Source: an uncultured Eubacteriales bacterium
GTDB taxonomy: Bacteria; Bacillota; Clostridia; Lachnospirales; Lachnospiraceae
Length of the DNA stretch: 43,244 nt
Reading direction: 5' to 3'
NCBI GenBank assembly: GCA_900319355.1
Contig: ONOC01000005.1
Location: 1 to 43,244 of the forward strand
Below, piece by piece: positions 40,379 to 43,244 of this stretch. A program made the position numbers and the translations under genes. The notes under the pieces were generated by a model, which worked only from the letters and a program-made list of their open reading frames with translations, searched no databases and was not told the DNA's origin. Numbering within the stretch: position 1 is the stretch's first letter; the number at the start of each line of letters is the position of its first letter.

Positions 40379-42502
40379 TCAGTCAGTGGAAAGCTCCTCG
40401 GGCCTTGCCACTTCATAATCTTCCCAGCTGTCCGCTGCAGAAGCACCTGATGTATCGGCGTCTGTTGAGTAGCTGTCTGTTGTAATCGTATAACTGCTGT
40501 TGCCTTCGACGTACGTTGTGCCGTCAGTGCCGACAATGGTGACCGTATTGCCGTCGGCATCAACGATAGTATCTGCATTGTTCAGAAAAGTCAGTGTACT
40601 GTCGCCTGTGACAACCCAGGTTGAACCGCTCTCAATCGTGAGGTTGCAGTATCCGTCGCCGCCGTCTCCGGCATTGGACTCATCATCAGTCACAGCACCT
40701 GTCAGTGTACTGGATCCCGTCATGTAGAAATCCAGCTTGCTGATGGAATCCCATATGATATCGCCCTCCATTTCCTGATCAATCGCGGTAAAATTGCAGT
40801 CCGCTCCGTTTTCTCCGCTGGTGCCCCATCCTCTCTGATTGGCGTTGCCGGTGCACTTCAGGAAGAAATCATTATCATCAGCATAAGTGATGTCAACATC
40901 ATCCAGAACAAAGGTAGACTCTGTATTTGTCGTATAGAACATACCGCCGTTTTTCGCGGTAAGCGTACCGCCTGTCATCTCAAAAGTACTGTTGCCTTCC
41001 TCGGAATCTCCCGACATACTCTGGTACAGAATCACATTCCAGGTGCAGTCGTTCTGTTCATTGTCCGGCATATTTCCTGTCAGGTTGCAGTCAAACAGCC
41101 GGAGGGAATTCAGACCTTCGATGCAGACCGCCTCGGAATTGTCGGCTGTCAGATCCGCATCATGTACTGTAATATCTGCTGTCGAATAAACCGCCGGAGA
41201 TCCCGTACCGTCAGATGTATAGGATCCTCCGTCAACCACCATCGTTCCGCCGCCTCTGTCGCTGCGGATCGCCGCAGAAGATTCACCGGCCGTCGTGACG
41301 GTATCATCATATGCATAGAGGGTACCACCGCCTGCCACATGGATGCCGCCTGACGTATCCTTTGAGGTGTTGATCGTCGTATCCGCCACATAGGTCACGC
41401 CGTCACCGTAAGAGAAAACTCCTGCACCACCTTTGGCATCAGAGGTAATGTTGCTGTCACTGAGATATGTCGTCCCGTCGGTTGTCAGTACAGAAGCTCC
41501 GACGCCGTAAAAGCTGGCATTATCACCGCCGGTGCTGTCGTCGGAAGTTCTGTTGACTGTCAGACCGGAGAGTCTGGCTGTCGCACCGTTGTCGACCAGA
41601 ACACCCTCTTCATCTGTTCCCGTGGAATCGATGGTCTGATCACTCAGTGTCGTGTCCTCGGAAATCTCGTTGTCACTGGTATAGGTGACATCCGCTGCTG
41701 AAGACTGTCCGCCGCCGGCACCGTTTCCTGGAGCGCCACCGGCATTCACAATCGTTACCGTATCGGCTGTGCCGTCATCCGCCAGCGTGATGATCACATG
41801 TGTTCCTTCCGTAAGTGAATCAATGGATGCTTCGCCCATATTGCCGGGTGCTCCGCCGGACGGTGCCTCGCCGGACGGTGCCTGCTTTTCAGAATCCGAA
41901 GAATCTGAACTGCCGGAAGAACTGCTGTCTTCGCCTGGCTTTGCCGGAGGATTACCGGAAGGAGCCTCGCCTGAAGGCGCTTCGCCCGAAGGCGCGGAGC
42001 CGGAATCACCGGACGGTTTTTCCGGGGCTTTTCCTGATGAAGCAGACTCCGAATCATCTGACGAAAACTCATCCGAACTGCCGCTCACATCCTCTTTCCC
42101 GTTTTCTGAAGATCCGCCGTCCGAAGGGGCTTCTCCGGAAGGGGCTTCTCCGGAAGGGGCCTCACCGGAGGGAGCGCCGCCCATGCCTCCCTGATATTCA
42201 TAGGTTGTGTCATCTGTCACTGTAACTGTCTTTGTCTCCCCGGTGAGTGTCAGTTCTGAGCTGTCCCCGGAATCTGCTGTTCCGACATTCACCGTGATGG
42301 TATCTCCGTCAACCGATGCTACCTCGCCCTCTACGGTCGTGCTCTCGGACGAAGTAGCAGAAGATGCGTTCACTTCTTCCTGACCCGATGCTGCCTCTGC
42401 CGTGGTCGAAGCTGTTGCTGTCTTTGTCGTTCCGCATGCCGCCATGGTTGATGCTGCAGTAAGAACCAGTCCCATTGCCATTGCAAGATAACGTTTTTTC
42501 AT
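40379..42502 (-). CDS. Large surface lipoprotein: split DUF5666-like domain plus predicted beta-helix
   Basis: A 707-residue exported protein. The signal peptide MKKRYLAMAMGLVLTAASTMAAC has a lipobox with Cys23. Residues 55-103 (VEGEVASVDGDTITVNVG, KTVTVTDDTTYEYQ) and 224-254 (ASIDSLTEGTHVIITLADDGTADTVTIVN) together resemble one DUF5666-like beta domain. It is interrupted by about 120 low-complexity residues with GEAPS repeats and Ser/Asp/Glu tracts. From about 270 to 640, short strand-turn repeats (VLVDNGATARLSGLTVN, TYLSDSNITSDAKGGAGVFSYGDGVTYVADTTIN, IHVAGGGTLYAYDDTV) predict a right-handed parallel beta-helix, as in adhesins and polysaccharide-binding proteins. Function is unknown; surface adhesion or glycan binding is a guess. 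AAAGGG precedes the ATG. The IS lies upstream. Confidence 0.8.
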   Translation of the reverse strand: MKKRYLAMAMGLVLTAASTMAACGTTKTATASTTAEAASGQEEVNASSATSSESTTVEGEVASVDGDTITVNVGTADSGDSSELTLTGETKTVTVTDDTTYEYQGGMGGAPSGEAPSGEAPSGEAPSDGGSSENGKEDVSGSSDEFSSDDSESASSGKAPEKPSGDSGSAPSGEAPSGEAPSGNPPAKPGEDSSSSGSSDSSDSEKQAPSGEAPSGGAPGNMGEASIDSLTEGTHVIITLADDGTADTVTIVNAGGAPGNGAGGGQSSAADVTYTSDNEISEDTTLSDQTIDSTGTDEEGVLVDNGATARLSGLTVNRTSDDSTGGDNASFYGVGASVLTTDGTTYLSDSNITSDAKGGAGVFSYGDGVTYVADTTINTSKDTSGGIHVAGGGTLYAYDDTVTTAGESSAAIRSDRGGGTMVVDGGSYTSDGTGSPAVYSTADITVHDADLTADNSEAVCIEGLNSLRLFDCNLTGNMPDNEQNDCTWNVILYQSMSGDSEEGNSTFEMTGGTLTAKNGGMFYTTNTESTFVLDDVDITYADDNDFFLKCTGNANQRGWGTSGENGADCNFTAIDQEMEGDIIWDSISKLDFYMTGSSTLTGAVTDDESNAGDGGDGYCNLTIESGSTWVVTGDSTLTFLNNADTIVDADGNTVTIVGTDGTTYVEGNSSYTITTDSYSTDADTSGASAADSWEDYEVARPEELSTD
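42115..42176. repeat. 15-nt coding tandem repeat (GEAPS units)
   Basis: Three contiguous 15-nt units built on GGGGCTTCTCCGGAA encode GEAPS in the lipoprotein. Further diverged copies occur near 41850-41880 and 41955-41995. The unit is a multiple of three, so copy number can vary without frameshift. Confidence 0.85.
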
Positions 42503-42734
42503 AATAAAGCCCTTTCTCAGTCTGTACTGTATGCCGGATCAGGCCGGCTGATTATGTTCGGCAACTCCGCTTTCCGGCTTTCCCCTGACCGGATCTGACG
42601 CGGACTCGAAAGCTTTGTTCCCTTTCGATGTCCCTACTATAAGGGCTTTACCTAAAATGAAGTTTAAATAGTAGTTTCCCAACCAGTGGGACTATACCAT
42701 GCAAATAAGGCATAGCCCCTGGCTGTGGTGATGA
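42503..42734. promoter_or_regulatory. Leader of the lipoprotein gene and IS end
   Basis: No gene. Nearest the lipoprotein, a leader could fold through CCGGTCAGG and CCTGATCCGG and through GCCGG-ATCAGG-CCGGC. TATAGT on the minus strand at 42636-42641 is a possible -10 box without a convincing -35. The part to the right, up to the transposase stop, contains small palindromes (ATAGT ... ACTAT around CCCA/TGGG; TATACC ... GGCATA). It presumably includes the end of the insertion sequence, whose exact border cannot be set without the other end. Confidence 0.4.
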
Positions 42735-43244
42735 TTATTTAGTATCTTCAGGCGGAGCCGGTTTGGGTTTGTTTTTGCTCCCCGGCGGACGCCCGCGTTT
42801 ACGTTTTACAGTTGTTGTTACCTGAGTGGATTCTTTCTCCTGCCTGGGGCTGTTCTTACTTCCCTTCGGTCGGCCGCGTTTCTTTTTCGGCGGTTCTTCC
42901 GGTTTTGGAACGAGCTCAAGTTCCTGGAGAATCTTCATATGAGAAGGATTCATACGAACCAGCTGCCATTCTTCGCCGTTAACACGGGCTTTCTTGGCCC
43001 TGTTAAGAACAGAGAGGATCTTTTTGTACGTATATTCCTCGAGCAGGCCTGCTTTATCAAAAGCGTTGATCAGGCGGAAGGTCAGGAGCGTCGACAGGAA
43101 ATCACAGAACTCACTGCCGATAACGGAGTAGTCATCCTGCACCCGTGTTTCGTCGAATTCGCATGCAGATTTGTAGTATCGCATGACAAGTTCGATTTCC
43201 CAGCGTTTGTCATACGCTTTGTATGCAATCTCCGGAGGGAGATC
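42735..43244 (-). mobile_element. IS4-type transposase, C-terminal part (cut by window edge), with AT-hook-like tail
   Basis: The frame runs open off the right edge; 169 residues are visible. YDKRWEIELVMRYYK fits the Y-x2-R-x3-E-x6-K signature of IS4-group DDE transposases, whose Glu is catalytic. A helical segment follows (EFCDFLSTLLTFRLINAFDKAGLLEEYTYKKILSVLNRAKKARV), then a basic tail with two AT-hook-like motifs, KKKRGRPKGSKN and KRKRGRPPGSKNK. These could grip the minor groove of A/T-rich DNA. The earlier Asp residues and the other IS end are outside the window, so activity cannot be judged. It points towards the lipoprotein gene. Confidence 0.85.

Overview
The window looks like a chromosomal segment of a Lachnospiraceae-type member of the Clostridia, moderately GC-rich. 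The evidence is gene order. The runs ireB-ruvX-DUF1292-rnjA-ylbF-mltG, hrcA-grpE-dnaK-dnaJ-prmA-rsmE and nusB-xseA-xseB-ispA-dxs-tlyA-nadK-argR-recN are characteristic of that group, as are the short ThiI, the His-less HPr-like protein and the CUT1 sugar importer with no ATPase of its own. I cannot name the genus. No rRNA, tRNA, CRISPR array or prophage is visible.

Layout, left to right; almost everything is on the minus strand. 1-3413: an operon running from ireB through ruvX, a DUF1292 gene, rnjA and a ylbF-family gene into the cut start of mltG, behind a near-consensus promoter at 3497-3525. 3535-5061: mtaB. 5181-5423: a lone plus-strand HPr/Crh-like gene. 5682-8129: a cysteine desulfurase gene and thiI, the 4-thiouridine pair. 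8276-15361: rsmE, prmA, dnaJ, dnaK, grpE and hrcA behind a perfect CIRCE operator. 15533-25141: the nine-gene recN-to-nusB block plus an Asp23/Gls24 gene, covering DNA repair, arginine control, NAD phosphorylation, isoprenoid synthesis and exonuclease VII. 25235-26827: prfC. 26828-27272: a gene-free stretch with two strong hairpins. 27273-37538: a maltodextrin/glycogen region (glgP, malQ, a LacI-family regulator, a second malQ, two permeases, a binding lipoprotein). 37539-37740: an upstream region holding four CcpA/LacI-type operators. 38037-40155: a two-component system on the plus strand. 40379-42502: a large low-complexity plus beta-helix lipoprotein gene, convergent to it. 42735-43244: the 3' part of an IS4-type transposase with two AT-hook-like motifs.

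Functionally, the sugar region fits uptake of maltodextrins (binding protein plus MalF/MalG-like permeases, probably energised by a shared ATPase encoded elsewhere) and their processing by two 4-alpha-glucanotransferases and a phosphorylase. Control would be by the local LacI protein and/or CcpA. The HPr-like protein keeps the regulatory serine region but not the phosphotransfer histidine, so it could be a corepressor in the same carbon-control circuit.

Two themes recur without an obvious ordinary explanation. First, unrelated short tandem repeats (11-13, 16-17, 20 and 35 nt) sit exactly on the stop codons of prmA, recN, rsmE and thiI. Second, long low-complexity segments interrupt or extend otherwise conserved proteins (MtaB, IspA, MalQ2, NusB, GrpE, the histidine kinase and the lipoprotein). 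Both could reflect one tendency to expand short direct repeats. Many start codons are not ATG (TTG for rnjA, argR, xseA; GTG for grpE, ispA, prfC); each is supported by its ribosome binding site. All annotation is by reading; no database search was run.
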